From NCBI RefSeq assembly GCF_004137245.1, contig NZ_SDWS01000012.1:1-64000 (forward strand): a stretch of 64,000 bases of DNA. Direction: 5' to 3'. Below the pieces are notes generated by a model, which was not told the DNA's origin, ran no database searches, and was given only the letters and a program-made list of their open reading frames with translations. Source of the DNA: Nocardioides glacieisoli (GTDB lineage Bacteria; Actinomycetota; Actinomycetes; Propionibacteriales; Nocardioidaceae). This document shows, piece by piece, positions 15,293-24,446 of this stretch. Position numbers and translations under genes: made by a program. How positions within the stretch are numbered: position 1 is the stretch's first letter; each line of letters opens with the position of its first letter.

Positions 15293-18200
15293 ATGGACGG
15301 CGTGGTCACCGACACCGCGGCCATCCACGCCGAGGCTTGGCAGCGCCTGTTCGACGAGGTGTTGCGCGATCCTCGCCTAGCGTCCGACGCCGACACAGGT
15401 CAGTTCGACCCGCAAGAGGATTACCGCCGATACGTTGACGGCCGGTCGCGTGAGGACGGGGTGCGGACCTTCCTCGCATCCCGGCGACTCAGCGTGCCCG
15501 AGGGCATTCAAACCGACGGCACCGACGTGTGGTCCGTGGCGGGACTTGCTGCGCGGAAGAACGCGATCTTCCTCGACCTTCTCGCCAAGCACGAGATCCG
15601 GGTGTTCCCCGGTACCCATGCGTTGCTGCGGCGGCTGCGAGAGGGCCACGTCCCAACCGGCCTGGTCACGGCCAGCCGCAACGCGGAGGCGCTCCTGGCT
15701 GCCGCAGGTATCACCGACCTTTTCGACGTCGTGGTCGACGGGACGACAGCACACGAGATTGGCCTGGCCGGCAAACCTGACCCGGCGATGTTCAACGAGG
15801 CTGCACGTCGGCTCGGCGTGGATCCTGGACGGGCTGCGGTGGTGGAGGACGCAATTGCCGGCGTGCAGGCGGCCCGTCGAGGGGAGTTCGGTCTGGTCGT
15901 GGGCGTCGCCCGGCAGGGCAATCGGGCGGGGCTCGAAGCCGCGGGCGCCGACGTTGTCGTCGAAGACGTCAGCCAGCTCGATCTGGGCGTGCGCCGCAAC
16001 GACCCCTGGCTCGTCACCTTCCAGGGGTTCGACCCCGCCCACGAGGGCCACCGAGAAGCGCTGACCACCCTGGCCAACGGCTACCTGGGAACGCGCGGGG
16101 CCGCTCCAGAGACCAGGGCCGACGGCACGCACTACCCGGGCACGTATCTGGCCGGCGTCTACAACCGACTGACCAGCACCATCGAAGGCACGGCGGTGGA
16201 GGACGAGCAGATCGTCAACGCCCCCAACTGGCTTCCTCTGGACCTGCGGGTCGACGACGGCGAGTGGTGGTCCGCCGGCGGACTCAGCACCGAAAGCGAG
16301 TCGACCGAGCTCCACCTTCGCCGGGGCCTGCTCGTCCGCCGAGTTCTCCTGACCGACCGGCGAGGTCGCCGGTTGCGCCTGGTCCAACGCCGGCTGGTCT
16401 CGCTGGTCAGGTGCCACATTGCGGCCCTAGAGACCACGCTGGTCGCCGAGGGATGGAACGGGACGGTCACGATCCGGTCGGGCATCGACGCCACTGTCAC
16501 CAACGCAGGCGTCGCGGAGTTTCGTGCCCTGGCCAACCGTCACCTCATGGGCGTCCAAGGAGCACCGGTTGATCCCCATCTTCTCGTGGTCGAGGCCGAA
16601 ACGACCGCGAGCGGGATCCGGATCGCCACCGCCGTCCGCACTCGCGTCAACGGCAGCAGACGGAGTCCACTGACTCACGTGCAGGCGGTCCCGGGTTTCC
16701 ATGCCCATGAGTTCACTCTCGACATGACCGATGGCCAGGCTGTGAGCGTCGAGAAGACCGCAGCCATCGTGACCTCGAAGGACTCCGCGGTTGCGTCTCC
16801 GCGGGAGGGTGCCCTCGCGGAACTCGCCCGCGCCCCCGAGTGGTTCGGCGAGCTCCTGGCCGAGCATGAGGCCGACTGGGCCCAGCTGTGGAAGCGGTTC
16901 GCTGTCACGGTCGACGGACTCGACGCGCAGGACAGCATGATCCTCAACCTCCACTTGTTCCACCTGGCGCAGACCTTCACCCAACACACGGCCCAGCTGG
17001 ACGCCGGTGTAACGGCACGCGGCCTGCACGGCGAGGGCTACCGGGGACATGTGTTCTGGGACGAGCTCTTCGTCCTGCCACTGCTCACCACCCAGGCGCC
17101 GGCGGTGTCGCGGGCCCTGCTGGAGTACCGGTGGCGCCGCCTCCCCGCAGCCAGGCACACTGCGTCCCGGTTGGGGCTGGCCGGCGCCGTGTTCCCCTGG
17201 CAGAGCGGCAGTGACGGGCGGGAAGAGACACCGGACCGGTTGTTCAACCCGCGGTCGGGGCGCTGGATGCCGGACAATTCTTGGCGGCAGCGGCACGTCG
17301 GCCTCGCCGTCGCCTTCAACGCCTGGCAGTACTACGCGGCCACGGCGGACCTGACCTGGCTGGCCGAACGTGGCGGCGAGCTGATCATCGACGTGGCCAG
17401 AGCGTTCGTCTCCATGGCCCGGTACGACCCGGTCGGCGAGCGCTTCCACATTGAAGGGGTGATGGGACCCGACGAGTATCACGACGGATACCCCGACACC
17501 CCCGGCTCCGGCCTGAGGGACAACGCCTACACCAACGTCCTGACAGCCTGGGTGTGCAGCCGGGCACTCGACGTACTCGGACTGCTCCGCGGCCAGGCCT
17601 GTGACGAGCTCATGTCTGCACTCCAAGTGGAGCCCGACGAACCGGCCCGGTGGGAGCATCTCAGCAGAAGGCTGACGGTCCCGATCCACGACGGCATCAT
17701 CAGCCAGTTTGACGGCTACCAGGACCTCGCCGAGCTCGACTGGGAGCGCTACCGCTCCGCCCACGGCAACATCGGCCGGCTCGATCTCATCCTCGAGGCC
17801 GAGGCAGACACCACCAACCGCTACAAACTGGCCAAGCAGGCCGACGTCCTCATGCTCGTGTACCTGCTGGACGTCGACGACCTCCTCGGTGTGCTGTCGA
17901 CGCTCGGCTATTCCATGACCGAGCAGGATCTGGCTCGCACCGTCGACCACTATCTGGCGCGCACCGCCCACGGCTCCACCTTGAGTCGCGTGGTCCACAC
18001 TTCGGTCCTGGCAAGGTTCGACCCTGACCGGGCCTGGGCGCTGTTCCGCGAAGCACTGGTGGCCGACCTCGATGACACTCAGGGCGGCACCACCAAGGAA
18101 GGCGTGCACCTCGGAGCCATGGCGGGGACCGTCGACATCGTGCGCACTACCTTCGCTGGCCTCCGCATCTCGGAGCGGGAACTCACGGCAACGCCCTGCC

Positions 18201-18451
18201 TGCCCCCCGAGATCGAGGCGGTGTCATTCAGGATCCACTACCAAGGCCACCACGTCACGCTTCATGTCAGTGAGGGCGGTGTCCAGTTCGACGCCCACGA
18301 TTGCGTGACCCCGCATCCGTTGCGCGTGGGCACCAACGGCACCGCAACGGTGCTCCAGCCCGGAGCCTCCCGACACCTGCACAGTCCGCCTGGCACCGCG
18401 GCGAACCGCAACGAACGTGGAGCCGATCCGTCCCAGGGAACCATCGACTAA
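15293..18451 (+). CDS. HAD phosphatase/phosphoglucomutase - GH65 phosphorylase fusion
   Basis: A fusion of about 1050-1080 residues. The N-terminal 220 residues are a HAD-superfamily beta-phosphoglucomutase-like domain (FDMDGVVTDT, TASRNAE, GKPDPAMFNEA, VEDAIAGV). The rest is glycoside hydrolase family 65 (trehalose/maltose/kojibiose phosphorylase type), with GVMGPDEYHDG carrying the general-acid Glu. Together they could phosphorolyse a disaccharide and interconvert the glucose phosphate. The first ATG (15293) falls after the nucleophile Asp of the HAD motif, so translation must begin upstream; the frame is open from 15206 but has no ATG, GTG or TTG. GAGGAGG at 15218-15224 suggests initiation near 15227-15233 from a non-standard codon, or a mutated start. 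Confidence 0.85.
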   Translation: MDGVVTDTAAIHAEAWQRLFDEVLRDPRLASDADTGQFDPQEDYRRYVDGRSREDGVRTFLASRRLSVPEGIQTDGTDVWSVAGLAARKNAIFLDLLAKHEIRVFPGTHALLRRLREGHVPTGLVTASRNAEALLAAAGITDLFDVVVDGTTAHEIGLAGKPDPAMFNEAARRLGVDPGRAAVVEDAIAGVQAARRGEFGLVVGVARQGNRAGLEAAGADVVVEDVSQLDLGVRRNDPWLVTFQGFDPAHEGHREALTTLANGYLGTRGAAPETRADGTHYPGTYLAGVYNRLTSTIEGTAVEDEQIVNAPNWLPLDLRVDDGEWWSAGGLSTESESTELHLRRGLLVRRVLLTDRRGRRLRLVQRRLVSLVRCHIAALETTLVAEGWNGTVTIRSGIDATVTNAGVAEFRALANRHLMGVQGAPVDPHLLVVEAETTASGIRIATAVRTRVNGSRRSPLTHVQAVPGFHAHEFTLDMTDGQAVSVEKTAAIVTSKDSAVASPREGALAELARAPEWFGELLAEHEADWAQLWKRFAVTVDGLDAQDSMILNLHLFHLAQTFTQHTAQLDAGVTARGLHGEGYRGHVFWDELFVLPLLTTQAPAVSRALLEYRWRRLPAARHTASRLGLAGAVFPWQSGSDGREETPDRLFNPRSGRWMPDNSWRQRHVGLAVAFNAWQYYAATADLTWLAERGGELIIDVARAFVSMARYDPVGERFHIEGVMGPDEYHDGYPDTPGSGLRDNAYTNVLTAWVCSRALDVLGLLRGQACDELMSALQVEPDEPARWEHLSRRLTVPIHDGIISQFDGYQDLAELDWERYRSAHGNIGRLDLILEAEADTTNRYKLAKQADVLMLVYLLDVDDLLGVLSTLGYSMTEQDLARTVDHYLARTAHGSTLSRVVHTSVLARFDPDRAWALFREALVADLDDTQGGTTKEGVHLGAMAGTVDIVRTTFAGLRISERELTATPCLPPEIEAVSFRIHYQGHHVTLHVSEGGVQFDAHDCVTPHPLRVGTNGTATVLQPGASRHLHSPPGTAANRNERGADPSQGTID

Positions 18452-18731
18452 GCCTGTCCTGGTCCAGTTGGGCATCTTCGCTGAGGATGAGGTTCCCGGC
18501 TTGATCGAGGCCCCCACCCGGTTCTCGCGGGACATCGCCCGCGTCGCAGACGACGAGCACCTGCTGATGATGAGCAGCGACATCGCTCATGCCGTCATTG
18601 GGCTGGTGCTGTTGATAGGCATCTTGGTGCTGAACATCTACAAGCCCAACGGGTTGACCCGCTACGGCTGGCGGAAGGAGCGTGCGGAGCGGGCGCACGC
18701 GCCGGGACGCCGGACCGCGGCCAGCACTTGA
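18417..18731 (+). CDS. Small one-span membrane protein
   Basis: A frame of 104 residues from GTG 18417, overlapping the fusion gene by 35 bases. Codon bias is good after about residue 14. The C-terminal half has one transmembrane helix (about 58-77) followed by NIYKPNGLTRYGWRKE and a basic tail. A shorter form from ATG 18567 would be about 54 residues. I do not recognise the family. It is the last plus-strand gene of the island. Confidence 0.55.
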   Translation: MEPIRPREPSTKPVLVQLGIFAEDEVPGLIEAPTRFSRDIARVADDEHLLMMSSDIAHAVIGLVLLIGILVLNIYKPNGLTRYGWRKERAERAHAPGRRTAAST

Positions 18732-18841
18732 TCAACGCGGCCTTCAGCCGCCGCTCTCTCACGCGCTGGTGCACCCGGTTAGCGCGGTCGGATCCACCGC
18801 GTTGGTGCGACGCTCGGCTTCCCCATCCTCCCGCGACTCAT

Positions 18842-19678
18842 TCACAGCACGCGGGACCATGTTTCGCCGTCATCGCTGGACTGGAAGACGGCCGTCTCGG
18901 TTGCGGCGTACCAGCCCTGGTCGCTGATGGTGAACGCGGCCGGTTGACCATCGATCGAGCCGACCTCTCGCCAGGTTCGAGCGTCGGCGCTGACCTGGAC
19001 GACGCCGTTGGGGTCGATACCGGCCAGGGTCCCGTCCGCAGTGGTGTCGAGGTACATCATGGTCGGTCCGCCGAGCTCACGGGTCTCGCCGGACCCGGCG
19101 TCGATGCTGACGAGTCGGCCGTTGCCGTTGGTCGCGGTCAGCGAGACATTCTCATCGACGGCCGCGACGCTGATCAGGGGGCCCTGGAACACCTCGTCAA
19201 AGCTCTTCCGATCCTCCGTTCGCAGCAGGCGGCCTGAGGTGGCGTCGTATGCGTAGAGGGCATCACCGGCGGGCTCGAGTATATGGAAGTCCGCCTCGCC
19301 TTGGAGGGCGAGCGGCGTCCAGGTCTTTCCGGCATCCGTGGACTCGATCAGGCCCAGGTGAGCGGGCAGGTCCTCAGTGAGGTCCGGGTGCCCGCTTCCG
19401 AGGAAGTGGCCGGGGCCGACGACGGTGAACGCCATCGTGTCCTGATACCGGTCGGCGACGCGGCTCGGCCGGCCGCTCTCGTCAACGTGGAAGAGGCCGA
19501 AGTGGGTGGCGACGTAGAGGCTGTCGTCGGCCGGGTCGACGCCGAGACCATGGATGTGGCCGACGCTCGTGTCCTCATCGGCGGTGGGCGCTGTCGTTGT
19601 GGTGTCCTTCGCGCAGGCGGCCGTGACGAGAGCGGCGCCGAGGAGGACGGCAGTGAGGGCGGCGTTGGGTCGGCTCAT
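18842..19678 (-). CDS. Lipoprotein with BNR/sialidase-like beta-propeller
   Basis: A 278-residue lipoprotein (lipobox LVTAAC) that resembles the F510_1955 family and other BNR-repeat photosystem-stability/sialidase-like propellers: HIHGLGVDPADDSLYVATH, ESTDAGKTWTPL and SSDDGETWSRVL are typical Asp-box repeats. The HIHG motif near the N-terminus is characteristic of this group. Enzyme activity is not established for the family. It follows the DUF305 gene by 72 bases and is probably cotranscribed; such pairs recur in actinobacterial copper islands. Confidence 0.82.
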   Translation of the reverse strand: MSRPNAALTAVLLGAALVTAACAKDTTTTAPTADEDTSVGHIHGLGVDPADDSLYVATHFGLFHVDESGRPSRVADRYQDTMAFTVVGPGHFLGSGHPDLTEDLPAHLGLIESTDAGKTWTPLALQGEADFHILEPAGDALYAYDATSGRLLRTEDRKSFDEVFQGPLISVAAVDENVSLTATNGNGRLVSIDAGSGETRELGGPTMMYLDTTADGTLAGIDPNGVVQVSADARTWREVGSIDGQPAAFTISDQGWYAATETAVFQSSDDGETWSRVL

Positions 19679-19750
19679 GGCAGCTCCGAGGTGAGGATTT
19701 GGTGCCGGACAGGCGGACTAGCTCCGGCCTGCCCGGCTCCAGGAACGAGA

Positions 19751-20317
19751 TCAGGACTTCAACAGGTCCTGCATTGTCTGGATCTCCTCCGCCTGCGTCG
19801 TTTCTATCTCCTCGGCCATCGCGACCGCATCGGGGAACTCACCGTCGGACTGCTCGGTCTGGGCCATCTCGATCGCACCCTCGTGGTGCTCGATCATCAT
19901 GGTGAGGAACATCTGGTCGAACCCGGCGCCGGATGTCGCCTCAAGGTCGGCCATCTCGTCGTCGGTCATCATCCCAGTCATGTCGTCGGAGGACATGTCG
20001 CCGTGATCCATGCCCGACATGCCCTCGTCGGGGACGTCTTCGCCCCATGACTCCAGCCAGCCGGTCATGGTCTCGATCTCGGGACCTTGCGCTGCCTCGA
20101 TGTCGGTGGCGAGCTCCTTGACCTCCTCGCTTCCCGCGCGTGATTCGGCGAGTTCTGCCATCTCGATGGCCTGCTGGTGGTGGGGGATCATCTCTTGGGC
20201 GAATGTGACGTCGGCGTCGTTGTGCCCGCCGGCGGTATCAGCCTCATCCTCGTTGCCACAGGCTGCGAGGGTGAACAACGACGCCGCTAGGACGGCGGTG
20301 ATCAGCGACTTGCGCAT
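19751..20317 (-). CDS. DUF305 lipoprotein (copper-associated)
   Basis: A 188-residue lipoprotein (lipobox TLAACGN) of the DUF305 family, a ferritin-like helical domain. Both signature motifs are present: EMIPHHQQAIEMA near residue 44 and MMIEHHEGAIEMA near residue 138, with a Met/His/Asp segment between (GMSGMDHGDMSSDDMTGM). The paired HH motifs and Met residues are thought to bind copper outside the cell. Start 20317 has GGAGAAA upstream. It is the middle gene of a three-gene minus-strand set. Confidence 0.92.
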   Translation of the reverse strand: MRKSLITAVLAASLFTLAACGNEDEADTAGGHNDADVTFAQEMIPHHQQAIEMAELAESRAGSEEVKELATDIEAAQGPEIETMTGWLESWGEDVPDEGMSGMDHGDMSSDDMTGMMTDDEMADLEATSGAGFDQMFLTMMIEHHEGAIEMAQTEQSDGEFPDAVAMAEEIETTQAEEIQTMQDLLKS

Positions 20318-20403
20318 GAGTGTTTCTCCATCTGTGTGATCGGGTGTCTGGGCAGGCGAAACTCGAGCCGCCCAAAGGGTGGGCGCCTCGTGGCGGATGC
20401 CTG

Positions 20404-20868
20404 TCAGCAGCGGATCACGCAGAGCATGCCGAGGTCCGGCGGGTCGCGGTCGCGCCCGATGAACAGCGGGGGCTGCCACGCGGGCAGCAGGGTGCGGGGG
20501 ATGCGGACGCCCCTACGTGCGAGCAGAAGGGCGACTCCGAGTAGTAGACCGGCCAGCACGGCTAGGCAGAGGCCGAGTACCCCCGCGCCGCTCTCGCTGA
20601 CGGGCTCCCCAGAATCCCATCCCGCTGCGTGACCCGCGACGATCTGTTCGGAGGTATCCGGGGCACTGGCGGCCCGTCCGGAGTGGTCATGCCGGGTGGG
20701 GTCGCTCGCGGCGATCATGACGTTCGCGCTCTCGGGCATCGCTCCCATGGAGTGAGCGCCGGTATGGGAACCCCAGCCGTGCATGGAAAGGAGACCGAAC
20801 AGCGCGACGGCCACCGCGGCGAGCGCGAAGGGCGCGCCAGATGCCCGGGTCGATGCTCGGTTCCTCAC
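20404..20868 (-). CDS. DUF6153-like small membrane protein
   Basis: About 154 residues from GTG 20868; the start is uncertain because no strong ribosome site is visible and upstream ATG codons exist. Two hydrophobic segments (about 13-30 and 97-118) flank a His/Met-containing loop (HGWGSHTGAHSMGAMP). The C-terminus ends PDLGMLCVIRC, like the conserved end of DUF6153 proteins, which occur beside DUF305 and copper genes. The function is unknown. It leads the set encoding DUF305 and BNR lipoproteins. Confidence 0.7.
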   Translation of the reverse strand: MRNRASTRASGAPFALAAVAVALFGLLSMHGWGSHTGAHSMGAMPESANVMIAASDPTRHDHSGRAASAPDTSEQIVAGHAAGWDSGEPVSESGAGVLGLCLAVLAGLLLGVALLLARRGVRIPRTLLPAWQPPLFIGRDRDPPDLGMLCVIRC

Positions 20869-21127
20869 GAACTTGATCTTAGGCAGCACTTGGTCATCGG
20901 TCCCCCGCGCTGCCCGCGTGCTCGAGCCCGACCAATGCGAACTCTGAATCCGCATCGCTGGGACCATCCTCATCGCGATCGCTCGGCGTCACCGTCGGCC
21001 ACGTCGCGTGCTTGCCTGGGCTGACGCTCATAGACACCCGCGCATCGACAGATTCAGAAAGCCGGGCGCAGAGCGCGGCCGCCGGCTGGCACACCCGGGA
21101 ACCCCCCGCTTGCGACACATTCGTCGT

Positions 21128-21162
21128 GTAACTGACAGTTTATCTCGCGTTACTGACATTTT
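21128..21162. repeat. Direct repeats at the island right edge
   Basis: GTAACTGACAGTTT (21128-21141) and GTTACTGACATTTT (21149-21162) are imperfect direct repeats 21 bases apart, 22 bases before the dnaB stop codon. They look like an insertion-sequence terminus and mark the junction between the metal island and the core chromosome. The element family is inferred. Confidence 0.45.
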
Positions 21163-21183
21163 TCATTGACGCAGGCACTGAGC

Positions 21184-22587
21184 TCAGCCCTGGGCCATGT
21201 CCACGAAGCGCGAGTAGTGGCCCTGGAAGGCGACGGTGAGGTCGCGGGTGGGGCCGTTGCGGTGCTTGGCCACGATCAGGTCGGCCTCGCCGGGGCGGGT
21301 CGACTCCTTCTCGTAGACGTCGTCGCGGTGGAGCAGGATCACCATGTCGGCGTCCTGCTCGAGCGAGCCGGACTCACGCAGATCGCTCATCATCGGGCGC
21401 TTGTCGCCGCGCTGCTCGGGACCACGGTTGAGCTGGGAGAGCGCGATGATCGGCAGCTCGAGCTCCTTGGCGAGGAGCTTGATGTTGCGGGAGAACTCCG
21501 AGACCTCGAGCTGACGGGACTCGACCTTCTTGCCCGAGCTCATCAGCTGCATGTAGTCGATGACGATGAGCTTGAGGTCGTGGCGCTGCTTGAGCCGGCG
21601 GGCCTTGGCGCGGATCTCCATCATCGTCATGTTGGGGCTGTCGTCGATGAACATCGGCGCACCGGAGACCTGGCCCATCTTGCGGGCGAGCTTCTCCCAG
21701 TCGTCGTCGCGCATCGTGCCGTTGCGGATGTGGTTGAGCGGGACCTTCGCCTCGGCCGAGAGCAGACGCATCATGATCTCCGAGCGCGTCATCTCGAGGC
21801 TGAAGAAGCAGCTGGTCAGGTTGTTGTGGATCGACGCGGCGCGGCAGAAGTCGAGGGCCAGCGTCGACTTACCCATCGCGGGGCGCGCCGCGACGATGAT
21901 CATCTGGCCGGAGTGGAGGCCATTGGTCAGGTCGTCGAGGTCGGCGAAGCCGGTGGGCACGCCGTAGAGACCGGCCTCGCGGTTGCCGATCATCTCGATC
22001 TCGTCGAGGACGCCGCTCATGATGTCGCTCAGCGGCGCGTAGTCCTCGGTCGCGCGACGATCGGTGACCTTGTAGACCTCGGCCTGGGCGCTGTCGACGA
22101 CGTCGTCGATCTGCCCCTCGCCGGCGTAGCCGAGCTGCGCGATGCGGGTGCCGGCCTCCACCAGGCGGCGCAGCACCGCCTTGTCGCGCACGATCTCGGC
22201 GTAGTAGCCGGCGTTGGCCGCGATCGGCACGTTGGCCGACAGCGTGTGGAGGTAGGGAGCGCCACCGATGCGCTGCAGCTCGCCGCGCTTGACCAGCTCG
22301 GCCGCGACGGTGATCGGGTCGGCCGGCTCCCCGCGGCCGTAGAGGTCGATGATCGCGTCGTGGATGACCTCGTGGGCGGGCCGGTAGTAGTCGACGCCCT
22401 TGATGGTCTCGACGACGTCGGCGATCGCGTCCTTGGACAGCAGCATCGAGCCGAGCACGCTCTGCTCCGCGGCGTTGTCCTGCGGAGGCGTCCGGTCACC
22501 CGCCGAACGGGGCGACTCACCGGGTTCGTAGGCCGCGGGACCGTCGCCCCATGCCTCGTCGGTGTCCCCCTGGAAGGTGACGCTCAC
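21184..22587 (-). CDS. dnaB: Replicative DNA helicase DnaB
   Basis: A 467-residue hexameric helicase that unwinds DNA ahead of the replisome. The N-terminal domain (PPQDNAAEQSVLGSML) is followed by the RecA-like domain with Walker A ARPAMGKSTLALDF, Walker B LIVIDYMQLM and SQLNRGPEQR. The length is normal and there is no intein. The GTG at 22587 (GGGAG upstream) is chosen because the extra 48 codons from an ATG at 22731 are not conserved in the family. It stands in the usual place downstream of rpsF-ssb-rpsR-rplI, although here the MATE gene lies between. Confidence 0.95.
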   Translation of the reverse strand: MSVTFQGDTDEAWGDGPAAYEPGESPRSAGDRTPPQDNAAEQSVLGSMLLSKDAIADVVETIKGVDYYRPAHEVIHDAIIDLYGRGEPADPITVAAELVKRGELQRIGGAPYLHTLSANVPIAANAGYYAEIVRDKAVLRRLVEAGTRIAQLGYAGEGQIDDVVDSAQAEVYKVTDRRATEDYAPLSDIMSGVLDEIEMIGNREAGLYGVPTGFADLDDLTNGLHSGQMIIVAARPAMGKSTLALDFCRAASIHNNLTSCFFSLEMTRSEIMMRLLSAEAKVPLNHIRNGTMRDDDWEKLARKMGQVSGAPMFIDDSPNMTMMEIRAKARRLKQRHDLKLIVIDYMQLMSSGKKVESRQLEVSEFSRNIKLLAKELELPIIALSQLNRGPEQRGDKRPMMSDLRESGSLEQDADMVILLHRDDVYEKESTRPGEADLIVAKHRNGPTRDLTVAFQGHYSRFVDMAQG

Positions 22588-23112
22588 CGGTGCTCCCTTC
22601 GCCGCGCTGCCCACGGGTCCGACGCTAGGGACGACCACCGACACTGGTGCGACGTCGTGATGACGTCGAGTGAGTGTCGTGTCCGTGATCCCCGAGCGTG
22701 GCCCTTGCCGCGGGCGAACGTACGTGGTCATGGGCCCCTATGGACAGCCGGTTCTCCACAGGCCCTGTGGACAACCTGCGCACTCACGTGGACGACACGC
22801 GCACCGTCGTGGACGCACGGTGGAGCGCGCTGTGGAGAACGAAGTCAATCGATCGGGCGCAGGCTGCTGACCTGCGGAAACATCCTGCACACCCTGTGGA
22901 CGGAGAATATGTGGCCGCGGCGGTCGTTCACCTGTCCGACATCTGGATGTCGCCTGTTGCTTTGTCGACAACGCGCTCCCAAGGCTCCTCCGGCCCATTC
23001 ATCCACACCACGATGCACAGGTAGTCCGAAAGGACTATGTACGCCGTGCGGACCCGTCGACTATCGCGGCCCGCCGAGCGGTGGACGGAGCGGTGTTCCT
23101 AGGCTGAAACTC
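22588..23112. promoter_or_regulatory. dnaB upstream region with DnaA-box cluster
   Basis: No gene is seen in this gap. It contains one perfect DnaA box (TTGTCCACA on the minus strand at 22766-22774), a near match TTCTCCACA (22752-22760) and further GTGGA pentamers at 22788, 22809, 22820, 22832 and 22896. Most are spaced 21, 21, 11 and 12 bases, close to whole helical turns. It also holds a copy of the CTTTGTCGACA repeat (22937-22971). DnaA control of dnaB, or a titration site, is plausible. Confidence 0.55.
22937..22971 (+). repeat. Structured repeat, copy A
   Basis: A seven-base inverted repeat (CGACATC, TG, GATGTCG at 22937-22952) is followed seven bases later by CTTTGTCGACAA (22960-22971). 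The same hairpin-plus-CTTTGTCGACA arrangement recurs at 53691-53748 and 60043-60078. Confidence 0.55.
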
Positions 23113-24438
23113 GTGAAAGCCGTCGACCGGGAGATCTTGCGGCTCGCCGTGCCCGCCTTCCTCGCCCTGGTCGCGGAGCCGCTGTTCCTGCTCTCCGACG
23201 CCGCGATCGTCGGCCACCTAGGCACCCCGCAGCTCGCCGGTCTCGGCATCGCCGCCGTCATCCTCCAGACCGTCGTCGGGCTGTGCGTCTTCCTCGCCTA
23301 CGGCACCACCGCGAGCGTCGCGCGCCACCTCGGCGCGGGCGACCTCCGCGCGGCCCTCGCCCAAGGCGTCGACGGCATCTGGCTGGCGGTGATCATCGGC
23401 GCCATCGCCACGGTCCTCGGCGTCGTCGGCACCCCGGCGCTGGTGGGCGCCTTCGGCACCGGCGCGGAGGTCGCCGGCCACGCCGAGACCTACCTCGCGA
23501 TCGCCTTCCTCGGCACCACGCCGCTGCTGATCATGCTCGCCGCGACCGGCGTGCTGCGCGGACTGCAGGACACGCGTACGCCCCTGCTCGTCGCGGTCGT
23601 CGGCAACGGCGTGAACATCGCGCTCAACCTCCTCCTCGTCTACGGCCTCGACCTCGGGATCGCCGGCTCCGCGATCGGCTCGGTCATCGCCCAGGTCGTC
23701 TCGGCGGGCTGGCTGGTCGCCGTCGTCGTCCGCGCCTCCCGCGAGCAGGGCGCCCCGCTGACCCCCGACCTGCCCGGCATCCGCGCCGCCGCCCACGCCG
23801 CCGTCGCCCTCGTCATCCGGACCCTCGCGCTGCGCGCCTGCCTGCTCGTCGGGACGTACGCCGTCACCCGCGTCGGCACGGACGGGCGCGACGTCACCAT
23901 CGCCACCCACCAGGTCGCGATCACCCTCTGGTCGTTCCTCGCCTTCGCCCTCGACGCCATCGCGATCGCCGCGCAGGCCCTCACCGGGCGCTCGCTCGGC
24001 AGCGGCGACGTCGAGACCACCCGCCGGCTGACGAAGCGGATGATCCGGTGGGGCTGGGGCAGCGGGCTCGTGGCCGGGCTCGCCCTGGCGGCGGTGTCCC
24101 CCTTCGTGGGCGCGCTCTTCACCAGCGACCCGTCGGTCCAGGAGCTGCTGGTGCCGGTGCTCCTCGTGGCCGCGATCGGGCAACCGCTGGCCGGCGTCGT
24201 CTTCGTGCTCGACGGCGTGCTGATCGGCGCCGGCGACGGTGCCTACCTGGCGTGGGCCGGCCTGGTCGTGCTGGCGGCGTACACACCGGCCGCGCTCTGG
24301 GCGGCCACCCTCCCGCACGGGCTGGTCATGGTGTGGGTGGCGATGACGTTCGTCTTCATGGGCGCGCGCGGCGTGCTGCTCACCTGGCGGGCGCGCGGCG
24401 ACGCGTGGATGGTGACCGGGGCCCGGGTCACTCGCTGA
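23113..24438 (+). CDS. MATE-family efflux transporter (DinF-like)
   Basis: A 441-residue integral membrane protein with twelve predicted helices in two related bundles. The N-terminus (REILRLAVPAFLALVAEPLFLLSD split around residue 15) and the repeat AQALTGRSLGSGD in the second half mark the DinF branch of MATE proteins, cation-coupled exporters of drugs and metabolites. GTG 23113 begins right at the conserved N-terminus; the same frame is open for 650 codons upstream opposite dnaB, but that part is a shadow. Confidence 0.9.
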   Translation: MKAVDREILRLAVPAFLALVAEPLFLLSDAAIVGHLGTPQLAGLGIAAVILQTVVGLCVFLAYGTTASVARHLGAGDLRAALAQGVDGIWLAVIIGAIATVLGVVGTPALVGAFGTGAEVAGHAETYLAIAFLGTTPLLIMLAATGVLRGLQDTRTPLLVAVVGNGVNIALNLLLVYGLDLGIAGSAIGSVIAQVVSAGWLVAVVVRASREQGAPLTPDLPGIRAAAHAAVALVIRTLALRACLLVGTYAVTRVGTDGRDVTIATHQVAITLWSFLAFALDAIAIAAQALTGRSLGSGDVETTRRLTKRMIRWGWGSGLVAGLALAAVSPFVGALFTSDPSVQELLVPVLLVAAIGQPLAGVVFVLDGVLIGAGDGAYLAWAGLVVLAAYTPAALWAATLPHGLVMVWVAMTFVFMGARGVLLTWRARGDAWMVTGARVTR

Positions 24439-24446
24439 GGCCTAGT

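Noticed and set aside
21166..23112. Long open frame opposite dnaB running into the MATE gene
   Set aside because: It is the antisense shadow of dnaB (Asp/Val/Leu-rich, no family motif). Only the part from 23113 is a real gene.
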